Notes under the pieces: generated by a model
What the model was told of the DNA's origin: nothing
The model's database searches: none
What the model saw: only the letters and a program-made list of their open reading frames with translations
Assembly: GCF_022809775.1 (NCBI RefSeq)
Contig: NZ_CP094380.1
Coordinates: 1,413,001-1,477,000 of the forward strand
Direction of reading: 5' to 3'
DNA: 64,000 nucleotides
From: Pseudodesulfovibrio tunisiensis
GTDB lineage: Bacteria > Desulfobacterota > Desulfovibrionia > Desulfovibrionales > Desulfovibrionaceae
Shown here: positions 24,973 to 33,365 of the stretch, piece after piece
Layout: every line of letters starts with the position of its first letter
Position numbering within the stretch: the first letter of the stretch is position 1
Program-made: the position numbers and the translations under genes

Positions 24973-25776
24973 ATGCCCAGAGCCATTGAAGCCCCGGCGA
25001 TCCCGGATTCCGGCGCACCTTCCTGGGACACCGTGTTCACCGCAAAAATCAGGGAAGGCAACGAACGGTTCGTGCCCCTTTCCCTGGCTCAGGATCATAT
25101 CCTTGTTCGCCCCGCATACTTTGTGGCAGGCATCAACGGCGCCGTACCCGAATGCTATGCGCGCGAAGGCATCCGCCAAAGGCTGCTCAAGGCCAACTCC
25201 CTGCTACCCAAGGGCATGCGCCTGATCATTCTGGATACATGGCGCGGCAAGGACGTGCAGACCGAACTGTTCCGGCGCTGCGCCGAAGCCCTGACCAAGG
25301 CGTACCCGGACAGGGATGCAACGGAAATCGAGGAAATGACCAGCGAATTCGTGGCACGCCCCAGCGTGGATCCGACTCGGCCCTCTCCACACTCCACGGG
25401 CGGGGCCGTGGACCTGACCATCGCCACCACGGACGGCGCGCCCCTGTTCTTCGGCGCACCGTTCGACTATCCCGGCCCGGTGTCCAACACCCGATACTTC
25501 GAGGAAAAGCTCGAACGCGGCGAAAAACTGGATGACAACGAGCAGGCCGCGCTGAAAAACCGCAGGCTGCTCTACGACGTCATGATCCAGTCCGGCTTCG
25601 TCAACTACCACGGCGAATGGTGGCACTTTGAATACGGCACCCAGCGCTGGGCCTACGTCAAGGGCGAGGACCACGCGTTCTACGGGGTCAAGCGGATCAC
25701 CATGAATTCCTTCGAGGCGTTCAACAACTCCCGCGACAGCTCGGAAATCGTGACCCTGCTCAGCGCGGGCGGCTGA
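24973..25776 (+). CDS. D-alanyl-D-alanine dipeptidase (VanX/DdpX family)
   Basis: A 267-residue zinc dipeptidase of the M15D family, splitting D-Ala-D-Ala into two D-alanines. The zinc motif S-x-H-x2-G-x-A-x-D is S138-H140-G143-A145-D147 (SPHSTGGAVD). E215 and H218 (EWWH) supply the catalytic base and third ligand, and R91 (DTWRG) fits the substrate-positioning arginine. I see no signal peptide, so hydrolysis is probably cytoplasmic, after import by the adjacent TRAP system. GGAGGT precedes the start. There is no vanH or vanA neighbour, so salvage is likelier than vancomycin resistance. Confidence 0.88.
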   Translation: MPRAIEAPAIPDSGAPSWDTVFTAKIREGNERFVPLSLAQDHILVRPAYFVAGINGAVPECYAREGIRQRLLKANSLLPKGMRLIILDTWRGKDVQTELFRRCAEALTKAYPDRDATEIEEMTSEFVARPSVDPTRPSPHSTGGAVDLTIATTDGAPLFFGAPFDYPGPVSNTRYFEEKLERGEKLDDNEQAALKNRRLLYDVMIQSGFVNYHGEWWHFEYGTQRWAYVKGEDHAFYGVKRITMNSFEAFNNSRDSSEIVTLLSAGG

Positions 25777-25821
25777 TTGCACGGGGACCGTCGAAAGCCC
25801 ATTCGATCCCTCTTCACGTTT

Positions 25822-25858
25822 CCGGCAGACGGCCAGAGTAGGAAAGGCCGTCTGCCGG
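25822..25858 (+). terminator. Hairpin after the dipeptidase gene
   Basis: CCGGCAGACGGCC and GGCCGTCTGCCGG pair perfectly over 13 bases with an 11-base loop. No T-run follows, so it may be an RNA-stabilising hairpin or a weak terminator for the alr operon. Confidence 0.5.
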
Positions 25859-25984
25859 ATCACGCTTTCCGGTGACAAACCTTGCGGAAATGGCCCAGGG
25901 TGGATTTTCATCCCGGGCTCTGGCTATTGAATCTGTTTTCTGCAACCGCAACCCGAGGACCGCACCGCCGGTTCCTGCTCCACA

Positions 25985-27355
25985 ATGCCCAAAACCGACC
26001 ATTTCGGCCTTGATTTCGAAACGTTCGCCAGGCTCATCGACAACCTGCACGACGAAATCATCATCTACGACAACAACTATCGCATGCTGTACGTGAACAA
26101 GGCATGCGAACGGCATTACGGCTTCACGCAGAAGGAGATGGTCGGTCTCCCGTTCTGGGAAGTGGTCCGCAGACACCATGCCTGGGACAGATCGGTCCTG
26201 CCCACGGTCTATGAGCACAAACGCCCGGTCAAGCAGAAGCAGAAGACCTATCTCGGGCTGGACGTGTTGACCATCGCGGTCCCGATTCTGGACGATGCAG
26301 GCGAGGTGGAATACGTCCTCCTCAGCATCCGGGACAACTTTCACGAAGAACAGATCCCCAGCCGGGACCACTTCTCGGGCAACAAGGACGGCGAAGAAAA
26401 CCATCTTCCCGAAGATTTCATCTATCACAGTTGCCTCATGGAACAGGTGGTGGATGCGGCGCGCAAGGTGGGCGACCTGAGCTCCCCGTGCCTCCTGCTC
26501 GGCGAATCCGGCTGCGGCAAAAGCCTGCTCGCCAAGTACATCCACGCGAACAGCATCCGTTCGGACAAGCCGTTCGTGGTGGTCAACTGTGCCGCCATTC
26601 CTCAGGAGCTGTTCGAATCCGAACTCTTCGGACATGTTCGGGGCGCATTTTCCGGTGCAACGCAGGCCCGGGGCGGCCTCTTTGCCAAGGCCGAAGGCGG
26701 AACCCTGTTTCTCGACGAAATTTCCGAGCTTCCCCTGTCCATGCAGGCCAAGCTCCTGCACGCGGTGCAGGAAATGGAATACCGCCCTGTCGGCAGTTCC
26801 CAGACAGTCAAGGCGGACGTGCGCATTCTGGCCGCTTCCAACCGGAATCTGGAACGCATGGTGGGCAGCGGCGCCTTTCGGCAGGACCTCTACTTCCGGC
26901 TCAACGTGTTCGACATCATGATCCCTCCGCTTCGGGACCGCCGGGAAGACCTCGTGCCTCTGCTCTTCCACTTCCTGAACAAGTTCGGCCGACTGCACGG
27001 CAAGGGCAAACGGCTGTCCGCCGAAGCCCTGAATCTTCTCTGCCAGCACTCCTGGCCGGGCAACATCCGCGAACTCGCGCATCTGGTGGAACGTCTCGTG
27101 GTCACGGTCGAGGACGAAGTCATCACCGTGGATCATCTGCCCGCATCCATCTACGCCACCATGCCGCATCCTGCCCTTCCGACGCTGAACGTGTCGGGAT
27201 CACTTGACAATGCTGTCGAATCTCTGGAACGCAAGCTTGTGCTCGATGCTCTGGCCATGCACGGCAGTTCACGCAAGGTCGCGGCAGCATTGGGGATCAG
27301 CCAATCCCGCGCCTCCCGTCTCATACGAAAATACACCAAACAAAACGAGTCCTGA
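25985..27355 (+). CDS. Sigma-54-dependent activator with N-terminal PAS domain
   Basis: A 456-residue enhancer-binding protein. A PAS domain (about residues 8-115, LIDNLHDEIIIYDNNYRMLYVN) probably senses a small ligand or redox state; there is no phosphorylation domain. The AAA+ domain follows with Walker A GESGCGKS and Walker B TLFLDEI. The sigma-54 loop reads GAFSGA, not the usual GAFTGA. A Fis-type helix-turn-helix ends the protein (SRKVAAALGISQSRASRLIRKY). Three copies of an inverted repeat begin inside its stop codon and lead to a sigma-54 promoter before the DMT exporter, its likely target. The ribosome binding site at the ATG is weak. Confidence 0.9.
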   Translation: MPKTDHFGLDFETFARLIDNLHDEIIIYDNNYRMLYVNKACERHYGFTQKEMVGLPFWEVVRRHHAWDRSVLPTVYEHKRPVKQKQKTYLGLDVLTIAVPILDDAGEVEYVLLSIRDNFHEEQIPSRDHFSGNKDGEENHLPEDFIYHSCLMEQVVDAARKVGDLSSPCLLLGESGCGKSLLAKYIHANSIRSDKPFVVVNCAAIPQELFESELFGHVRGAFSGATQARGGLFAKAEGGTLFLDEISELPLSMQAKLLHAVQEMEYRPVGSSQTVKADVRILAASNRNLERMVGSGAFRQDLYFRLNVFDIMIPPLRDRREDLVPLLFHFLNKFGRLHGKGKRLSAEALNLLCQHSWPGNIRELAHLVERLVVTVEDEVITVDHLPASIYATMPHPALPTLNVSGSLDNAVESLERKLVLDALAMHGSSRKVAAALGISQSRASRLIRKYTKQNES

Positions 27356-27440
27356 TCGACTCACCGAGTCGATATCAACTCAGCATCAAAAAGTACCGGA
27401 TTACGGGACACTTTGGCTTTGCTTGAGTCAATAACGACTC
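27347..27440 (+). promoter_or_regulatory. Three upstream activator sites, GAGTC-N6-GACTC
   Basis: GAGTCCTGATCGACTC (27347-27362) and GAGTCAATAACGACTC (27425-27440) are perfect GAGTC-N6-GACTC repeats. GAGTCGATATCAACTC (27366-27381) differs at one arm base. The first two centres are 19 bases apart. All lie about 100-190 bases upstream of the sigma-54 promoter at 27536, the usual place for enhancer sites, and directly after the PAS/sigma-54 activator gene. Confidence 0.75.
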
Positions 27441-27535
27441 GTTCCCTATGGCGGAACTGATCGATCAATCAATCAGCGCCACATTCAACCGTCTGTTTTT
27501 ACTTGTAAAAAAACCTTGCCCAACCTTTTTTGGAT

Positions 27536-27551
27536 TGGCATGCGCTTTGCT
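27536..27551 (+). promoter_or_regulatory. Sigma-54 promoter upstream of the DMT exporter
   Basis: TGGCATGCGCTTTGCT fits the consensus TGGCACG-N4-TTGCT with a single T for C. GG and GC are 10 bases apart. It lies 225 bases upstream of the start codon at 27777 and downstream of three enhancer-like sites. Confidence 0.85.
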
Positions 27552-27776
27552 CATTGGAAATGAGTCTCGCGACAACATGGTGGAAAAACACAATTTTCTA
27601 CCCATGAAGGAGGAAATGCGGGACGTATCGGCAAAGGGGTAATTTCACTTTCACCTGTTCCCGCGTGACAGGCGGGTTGCACGAAGACGCGTTTCCCGGG
27701 GGGAATGACGGACACCGCTGACACCGTGCACAGTCCGGGAATCTGGTGAGCCACCGCACGAAAACGAGGAGAGTGT

Positions 27777-28700
27777 ATGTTCAAGAACCCTGTCTACAAA
27801 GGGTGTTTCTGTGCCCTGATGACCATCGTGATCTGGTCCGGCAACTTCGTGGTTGCACGCATGGCCGTCGGCAAAATCCCGCCCATGACCCTGGGAGCCA
27901 TGCGTTGGACCGTGGCGTTCATCCTGCTGTGCTGCTTTGCCCTGCCCAAGGTGAAAAAGGAATGGCCCGTCGCCAGGAAGTTTCTGCCCCAGATCTTCAT
28001 CGCGGGCCTGACCGCAGTCACCCTGTACAACCCGCTGTGCTATCTGGGCGCACAGACCACGTCGGCCATCAACCTGTCCCTCATTTCCGTGACCACGCCC
28101 ATATTCATCGTGCTCATGTCCTCCATGCTCGGTGAAAAGCAGTCCCTGAATACCTGGATCGGCTGTACCATCGCCCTGATCGGCTCGATCTATCTGGTGG
28201 CAAACGGTGAACTCAGCCGTCTGCTCGGCCTCCAGTTCGCCATCGGCGATCTGCTCATGCTCGGCGGTGCGGTCGGCTTCGGCATCTACAGCATGGTTCT
28301 GCGCAAGATTCCCGAAGGACTTTCCCAGAGCACCATTCTCACCATCATGACCTTTTTCGGTCTGATCATGCTCATCCCCTTCCTGATGTGGGAATGGTCC
28401 CTGCCCGAGACCAGCATCCAGTTCAACGGTCTGGTCGTGTTCAGCGTGCTTTACACCGGCGTGGGCAACTCCCTGATCGCCTGGTGGACGTGGAACCTCG
28501 CTCTGGAATACGCGGGCCCCTCCCGCGCCGGCATGATCTACTACGCCATGCCCCTGTTCAGCGGCCTGTTCGCCTACCTGTTCATCGGCGAGGCCATGGG
28601 CATGGTGCACCTGGTCAGCGGCATCCTGATCGTGGGCGGCATCTACTGGTCCAGCCGCAAGCCCAAGGCGGAAGCGGCCACCGCAACCAATCAGGCATAG
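27777..28700 (+). CDS. DMT superfamily transporter (two EamA domains)
   Basis: A 307-residue membrane protein with ten predicted helices in two EamA repeats (about residues 8-140 and 155-295). MTIVIWSGNFVVARM opens repeat one and GVGNSLIAWWTWNLAL lies in repeat two. The family exports amino acids, nucleobases and related metabolites; the substrate cannot be read. GAGGAGA precedes the ATG. It is driven by its own sigma-54 promoter and probably activated by the upstream PAS regulator. Confidence 0.9.
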   Translation: MFKNPVYKGCFCALMTIVIWSGNFVVARMAVGKIPPMTLGAMRWTVAFILLCCFALPKVKKEWPVARKFLPQIFIAGLTAVTLYNPLCYLGAQTTSAINLSLISVTTPIFIVLMSSMLGEKQSLNTWIGCTIALIGSIYLVANGELSRLLGLQFAIGDLLMLGGAVGFGIYSMVLRKIPEGLSQSTILTIMTFFGLIMLIPFLMWEWSLPETSIQFNGLVVFSVLYTGVGNSLIAWWTWNLALEYAGPSRAGMIYYAMPLFSGLFAYLFIGEAMGMVHLVSGILIVGGIYWSSRKPKAEAATATNQA

Positions 28701-28717
28701 TCGCCATTGCTTGAAAC

Positions 28718-28742
28718 GTGGGGACGGCATTGCCGTCCCCAC
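28718..28742 (+). terminator. Hairpin after the DMT exporter gene
   Basis: GTGGGGACGGC and GCCGTCCCCAC pair over 11 bases around ATT, 17 bases after the DMT stop. There is no T-run, so some readthrough into the hydroxylase operon is possible. Confidence 0.5.
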
Positions 28743-28864
28743 ACTGAATTTCCCCGTCGCCAAGGCGGCGGGACCGGGATCGGCACGTCTGACCCCCGAC
28801 AAAAAGAACTGCAATACCGGCCGAATAGCGGCCCGGAAAACCGTTCGACAAAGGAACGATCAAC

Positions 28865-29368
28865 ATGACCCGAGACGAACACACCAAGAAATCCATCGTC
28901 CTGATGGTGAACGGAGAACCCCGCTCCCTGGAAGTGGAGCCCAACTGGACCCTTTCCAAGGTTCTCCGCACGGAACTCGGCCTGACCGGCACCAAGGAGG
29001 CCTGTGGCGAGGGTGCGTGCGGTTCCTGCACCGTGCTCATCGATAACGTGGCCACCCCGTCCTGCATGGTTCTGGCCGTGGAACAGGAAGGCAAGGCCAT
29101 CGAAACCATTGAAGGCCTGTCCCGGGATGGCAAGCTCCACCCCATTCAGGAAGCCTGGCTCGAAGAGTACGGCGCCCAGTGCGGCTTCTGCTCCCCGGGC
29201 ATGATCATGACCACCAAGGGACTGCTCTACAAGAATCCCGATCCCACCGAGGACGAGATCAAGGAAGCTCTGGGCGGCAATCTCTGCATCTGCAGCAACT
29301 ACGAGCACATCATCAACGCCGTGAAAAGCGCGGCGAAGAAGATGGCAAAGGAGCGCACGGATGGATAA
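28865..29368 (+). CDS. Molybdenum hydroxylase, [2Fe-2S] subunit
   Basis: A 167-residue iron-sulfur subunit of a xanthine dehydrogenase family enzyme. The plant-type ferredoxin cluster is bound by CGEGACGSC plus a later cysteine. The second cluster is bound by CGFC and CIC in the helical C-terminal half (QCGFCSPGM and NLCICSNY). It passes electrons between the molybdenum site and FAD. AAGGA precedes the ATG. The gene overlaps the large subunit by eight bases. Confidence 0.93.
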   Translation: MTRDEHTKKSIVLMVNGEPRSLEVEPNWTLSKVLRTELGLTGTKEACGEGACGSCTVLIDNVATPSCMVLAVEQEGKAIETIEGLSRDGKLHPIQEAWLEEYGAQCGFCSPGMIMTTKGLLYKNPDPTEDEIKEALGGNLCICSNYEHIINAVKSAAKKMAKERTDG

Positions 29369-31736
29369 CACGTCATCTCTCGGCAAGGCTGTCCGCCAGA
29401 AGGACGGACGCCCTCGCGTAACGGGCGAAGCCAAATACTATGCGGACTTCCAGTTCCCGGGCATGCTCCAGACGCGCATCCTGCGCAGCCCCTACCCTGC
29501 CGCGGACATCGTGAGCATCGATACCGCCGAGGCCGAAGCCATGCCCGGCGTGCGGCTGGTCATGACCCACGAGAACTTTCCCAAGGCGTTCCGCAAGTCC
29601 CTGTACTATGTGGGCGACCTAGTTGCCGCTGTTGTCGCGGACAACGAGGATATTGCCGAAGAAGCGCTGGAACGCATTTCCGTGGAGTACGAAAAGAAAA
29701 AGTTCGTGCTCAGCCTCGAGGATGCGATCAAACCCGACTCTCCCGAGGTATTCGAGGGCGCGGCCAACTGCCATGACTGGGAGTTCCACGCCATCCTGAG
29801 CGACCGCGACCCGGAAACCGGACTGTTCAAGACCAAGACGCCCGCCGAGTACAACGGATTCGGCGACATCGACAAGGGCTTCGAGGAAGCCGACGAAATC
29901 GTGGAGCAGAAGGGACTGAAGTACGCCTACTGCAAGTCTCCGGCAATGGAGCCGCGCGGCTGCACCGTGAACTACGACGGGGTCAAGCTGCATGTCTATA
30001 CCCATTCCCAGGGCATCCATGACGAAAAGTACTGCCTTGCGCAGGCGCTGGGCATCGGTTCCGACAAGATCAACTACGTGTCGCCCTACACGGGATCGAG
30101 CTTCGGCGGCAAGATCGCGGCCCCGCTCAATCCGAACCTTCCCTCGCATTACCTGCTCATCGCCGGTCTGGCCTGTCTGGCCCTGCACAAGCCCGTGCAT
30201 TGCGGCTACTCCCGCGAAGAGGAAATGCTCTGCGCATGGTCGCGTGGCAGCATGGCCGACGTGAAGATCGGCTTCAAGAAGGACGGCACCCTGACCACCA
30301 TGGACTTCGCCCACTGGCACGAAGTCGGCGCGGGCGGCGACAAGTATCCGCCCAAGAACGCCATGCTCGCCACCGGAGCCGTGCTCTACTCCCACAACTG
30401 CAGGAACCTGCGCGGCAAGATCCGCTACGTGCACACCAACCGATTCACCTCCATCGGCTGGCAGGGCTACGGTGCGCCCGAAGGCACCTTTGCCGTGGAA
30501 ACCACCATGGACATCGCGGCCTACAAGCTGGGCATCGATCCCGTCGAGCTGCGCAAGAAGAACTGCATGCGCGCCGGCGACATCGACGCGGGCTGGGACC
30601 CCATGGTCTACAAGTCCGGCTACATCTCCTCCTCCGGCATCCGCGACTGCCTTGACCTCGGCGCCAAGCATCTGGACTGGAAGAACACATGGCAGCATCC
30701 GGACGAAAAGAGCGGACGCATCCGTCACGGCATGGGCGTGGCCATCTTCGCCATGGGCGCGGGTCGCCCCGGTCCGGGCAACTCCAGCGAGGCCATGGTC
30801 AAGATATATCCCGACGGCTCCGCCGCTCTGGTGTGCGCCATCGCGGACATCGGGCAGGGACAGCACACCGTGCAATGCCAGATCGTGGCCGAAGTGCTCG
30901 GCCTGCCCTACAAGAAGGTCGGTCTGGTCTGCCACGACACGGACTCCACTCCGTTCGCCACTCTGGTCGCCAACAGTTGCGGCACATGGATTCAGGGCTG
31001 GGCCACCTACGAGGCGGCCATGGACGCAAAGCGTCAACTCCTGAACCTCGCCTCGGCCAAGCTGGCTGTTCCGACAGACCAGTTGAGCATCAGGGAGGAG
31101 GGTGTGTACGTCACCGCCGAACCGAGCAGGGGAGCGACCTTTGCCGAAATCTTCGGCCTCACCATGAGCTTCGGCGGCCGCCACGAGATCGTGGGCTACT
31201 ACGTGAACAATTCGCCGCATCCCAACTGCCTCAAGGACGGCAAGAAGGACGAACTGTACATTCCCAAGGAAAAGGGCGCGCAGTTCATCTCGCTGGACGT
31301 GGACACCGAGACCGGCATGTTCTCCAACGTCCGCGTGACCATGGTGCAGAACGTGGGCAAGGCGCTCAATCCCAAGATCGTGGAAGGCCAGCTCCTGACC
31401 TCCCGCCACGGTCTGGAAAACGCCATTCTGGGCAACGAATGCATCGTGGACAAGCGCAACGGCTGGCTCATGACCCCGAACTTCGTGGACTACCGTCCCT
31501 CCACGGCCCTGGACGGCGACGTCGATCCCTTCGTGGTGGAAAAGCCCGGTGATCCGACCCATCCCTTCGGAGCCACGGCCTGCGGCGAAGGTGCGGCCTG
31601 CCCGTCTCTGGCTGCATTCTCCAACGCCATCTACAACGCCATTGGCGTACGGGTCATCGAAACGCCGTTCACCCCGGAAAAAATCCTCAAGGGACTGGGA
31701 AAAATCAAGCCCAGGGCCAAACGGAGCAAGAAATAA
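29361..31736 (+). CDS. Molybdenum hydroxylase, molybdopterin-binding large subunit
   Basis: A 791-residue catalytic subunit of the xanthine dehydrogenase family, which hydroxylates a carbon next to a ring nitrogen or an aldehyde using water. The cofactor loop SSFGGKIAAP, the IGQGQHT segment, and a late catalytic Glu in ACGEGAACP are present. In the loop usually written RGFGxPQ, this protein has WQGYGAPEG, so the usual arginine is glutamine. YqeB and YqeC homologues in the operon imply the selenium-dependent class of these hydroxylases. The substrate is unknown; the transporter downstream hints at a betaine-like compound. Confidence 0.92.
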   Translation: MDNTSSLGKAVRQKDGRPRVTGEAKYYADFQFPGMLQTRILRSPYPAADIVSIDTAEAEAMPGVRLVMTHENFPKAFRKSLYYVGDLVAAVVADNEDIAEEALERISVEYEKKKFVLSLEDAIKPDSPEVFEGAANCHDWEFHAILSDRDPETGLFKTKTPAEYNGFGDIDKGFEEADEIVEQKGLKYAYCKSPAMEPRGCTVNYDGVKLHVYTHSQGIHDEKYCLAQALGIGSDKINYVSPYTGSSFGGKIAAPLNPNLPSHYLLIAGLACLALHKPVHCGYSREEEMLCAWSRGSMADVKIGFKKDGTLTTMDFAHWHEVGAGGDKYPPKNAMLATGAVLYSHNCRNLRGKIRYVHTNRFTSIGWQGYGAPEGTFAVETTMDIAAYKLGIDPVELRKKNCMRAGDIDAGWDPMVYKSGYISSSGIRDCLDLGAKHLDWKNTWQHPDEKSGRIRHGMGVAIFAMGAGRPGPGNSSEAMVKIYPDGSAALVCAIADIGQGQHTVQCQIVAEVLGLPYKKVGLVCHDTDSTPFATLVANSCGTWIQGWATYEAAMDAKRQLLNLASAKLAVPTDQLSIREEGVYVTAEPSRGATFAEIFGLTMSFGGRHEIVGYYVNNSPHPNCLKDGKKDELYIPKEKGAQFISLDVDTETGMFSNVRVTMVQNVGKALNPKIVEGQLLTSRHGLENAILGNECIVDKRNGWLMTPNFVDYRPSTALDGDVDPFVVEKPGDPTHPFGATACGEGAACPSLAAFSNAIYNAIGVRVIETPFTPEKILKGLGKIKPRAKRSKK

Positions 31737-32719
31737 TGAAGCGGTTCAACCATATCGACGCAACCAGTCTGGAACAGGCTGCCGAACTTCTGCGCGAGCA
31801 CGGAGGCAATTCCCATGTCATCGCCGGCGGCAGCGACCTGCTGGGCGGACTCAAGGACAATCTGTGGATGGAATATCCCGAGGCCGTGATCAACCTCAAG
31901 ACCATCCCCGGCCTCAAGGACATCAAGGAAGAAGAGGACGGCCTGCACATCGGCGCAATGGTTACGCTCACCGAAGTGTCGGAATCCGAGGTCGTGAAGG
32001 GTGCATGGTCCGGCCTGGCCGAGGCGGCCCGACGCACTGCGTCGCCCCTGCTGCGCAACATCGGCACCATTTCCGGCAATATCTGTCAGGAAAACCGCTG
32101 CTGGTACTACCGCTACCCGGACAAGATCGGCGGTCGCATCGACTGCGTGCGCAAGGGCGGCAAGCGCTGTCTGGCCGTGCCCGGCGACCATCGCTACCAC
32201 TCCATCTTCGGCGCGGTGAACAAGTGCATTGCAGTCAATCCCAGCGACACGGCTCCGGCCCTGATCGCCCTGAACGCAACCATCAAAACCACCAAGCGGG
32301 ACATCCCGGCAGACGAATTCTTCACTGCGGAAATGGGCGCACAGTCCACGGTTCTGGAGCATGACGAAATCGTCAGGGAAATTCTGGTACCCCGCCCGGC
32401 AGCAGGCAACGGCAATGCGTTCCGCAAGATCGCATTCCGCAAATCCATCGACTTCGCTCTGGTCAACTGCGCCGCATCCGTGACGCTCAAGGACGGCGTG
32501 GTGGAATCCGCCCGCATCTGCCTGAACGGCGTGCACAACAACCCGCGCCGCTGCAAGGACTCCGAAGAGGCCCTGATCGGTTCCCCCCTGACTCGCGAAG
32601 CAGCGGAAAAGGCCGGTGAAATCGCAGTTGCCGATGCCAAGCCCCTGATCCTGAACATGTTCAAGGTGAACATGGCCAAGACCATCGTGGCCGACACCCT
32701 GATGGACTGCGCAGGCTAG
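31736..32719 (+). CDS. Molybdenum hydroxylase, FAD subunit with extra Fe-S site
   Basis: A 327-residue FAD-binding subunit. VIAGGSDLLGG (about 28-38) and SPLLRNIGTISGN (103-115) contact FAD. Right after the second motif comes an insert holding C122, C137, C145 and C164 (RCWYY, RIDC, GKRC, VNKC), then PSDTAPALIALNA. Four cysteines in this place recall the beta subunit of 4-hydroxybenzoyl-CoA reductase, which carries an additional [4Fe-4S] cluster; ordinary xanthine dehydrogenase FAD subunits lack it. I therefore predict an extra cluster. The start overlaps the large-subunit stop by one base. Confidence 0.9.
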   Translation: MKRFNHIDATSLEQAAELLREHGGNSHVIAGGSDLLGGLKDNLWMEYPEAVINLKTIPGLKDIKEEEDGLHIGAMVTLTEVSESEVVKGAWSGLAEAARRTASPLLRNIGTISGNICQENRCWYYRYPDKIGGRIDCVRKGGKRCLAVPGDHRYHSIFGAVNKCIAVNPSDTAPALIALNATIKTTKRDIPADEFFTAEMGAQSTVLEHDEIVREILVPRPAAGNGNAFRKIAFRKSIDFALVNCAASVTLKDGVVESARICLNGVHNNPRRCKDSEEALIGSPLTREAAEKAGEIAVADAKPLILNMFKVNMAKTIVADTLMDCAG

Positions 32720-32735
32720 CACGGACCGATTCATC

Positions 32736-33365
32736 ATGGACATGAAACAGAAAATAGCCGCCGTATCCGGCGTGATACTGGCGGCGGGACACTCCAACCG
32801 GATGGGCAGGGACAAGCTTTCCCTGCCCTTCCGGGGCATTCCTCTGGTGCAGCACGTGATCAATGCGGCGCGCGAATCCAGCCTGAGGAACGTGACCGTG
32901 GTCCTGCCGCACGATTCGGAGCTGGAAAAGCTTCTTGATCTGGAAGGATGCGACAGGGTGACCAGCCCGCACCGGGACATGGGACAGGCCGAATCCCTTC
33001 AGGCCGGACTCCGGCACGTCATGGACGACTCCGAAGGCTGCATGATGCTGCTCGGGGACCAGCCCCTGATCACTGCGGAAAACATCAACTGGCTGGTCTG
33101 GGCCTTTTCCCAGCAGCCCGACTGCTGGGTGGCTCCGGTGCATGACGGCATGCGCGGCAACCCCATCACCATTCCCGCAGCATGGTATCCCAAGGTCTTC
33201 GAGCTGGAAGGCGACACCGGGGCGCGCCCCCTGATCGGTTCCCCGGGCCTGAACCTCCGCCTCGTCAAGATATACGATGTGGGCCCGTTCATCGATGTGG
33301 ACACCGAAGAGGAATACCAGCTTCTCCTGAAACGTTTCGACAACACCGGCAGGCAGGCATCATGA
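32736..33365 (+). CDS. mocA: MocA-like molybdenum cofactor nucleotidyltransferase
   Basis: A 209-residue nucleotidyltransferase of the MobA/MocA fold, probably attaching CMP to the molybdenum cofactor used by the hydroxylase. The nucleotide loop VILAAGHSNRMGRDKL is near residues 10-25; LLGDQPLI marks the metal-binding aspartate. It follows the FAD subunit by 16 bases and overlaps the next gene by four (ATGA). Members of the xanthine dehydrogenase family use MCD cofactor, which fits MocA better than MobA. Confidence 0.87.
   Translation: MDMKQKIAAVSGVILAAGHSNRMGRDKLSLPFRGIPLVQHVINAARESSLRNVTVVLPHDSELEKLLDLEGCDRVTSPHRDMGQAESLQAGLRHVMDDSEGCMMLLGDQPLITAENINWLVWAFSQQPDCWVAPVHDGMRGNPITIPAAWYPKVFELEGDTGARPLIGSPGLNLRLVKIYDVGPFIDVDTEEEYQLLLKRFDNTGRQAS

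Noticed and set aside
24973-25776. Vancomycin-resistance determinant
   Set aside because: VanX-like dipeptidase only; no VanH, ligase or VanS/R neighbours, and the organism type is Gram-negative. Salvage fits the racemase and TRAP context better.
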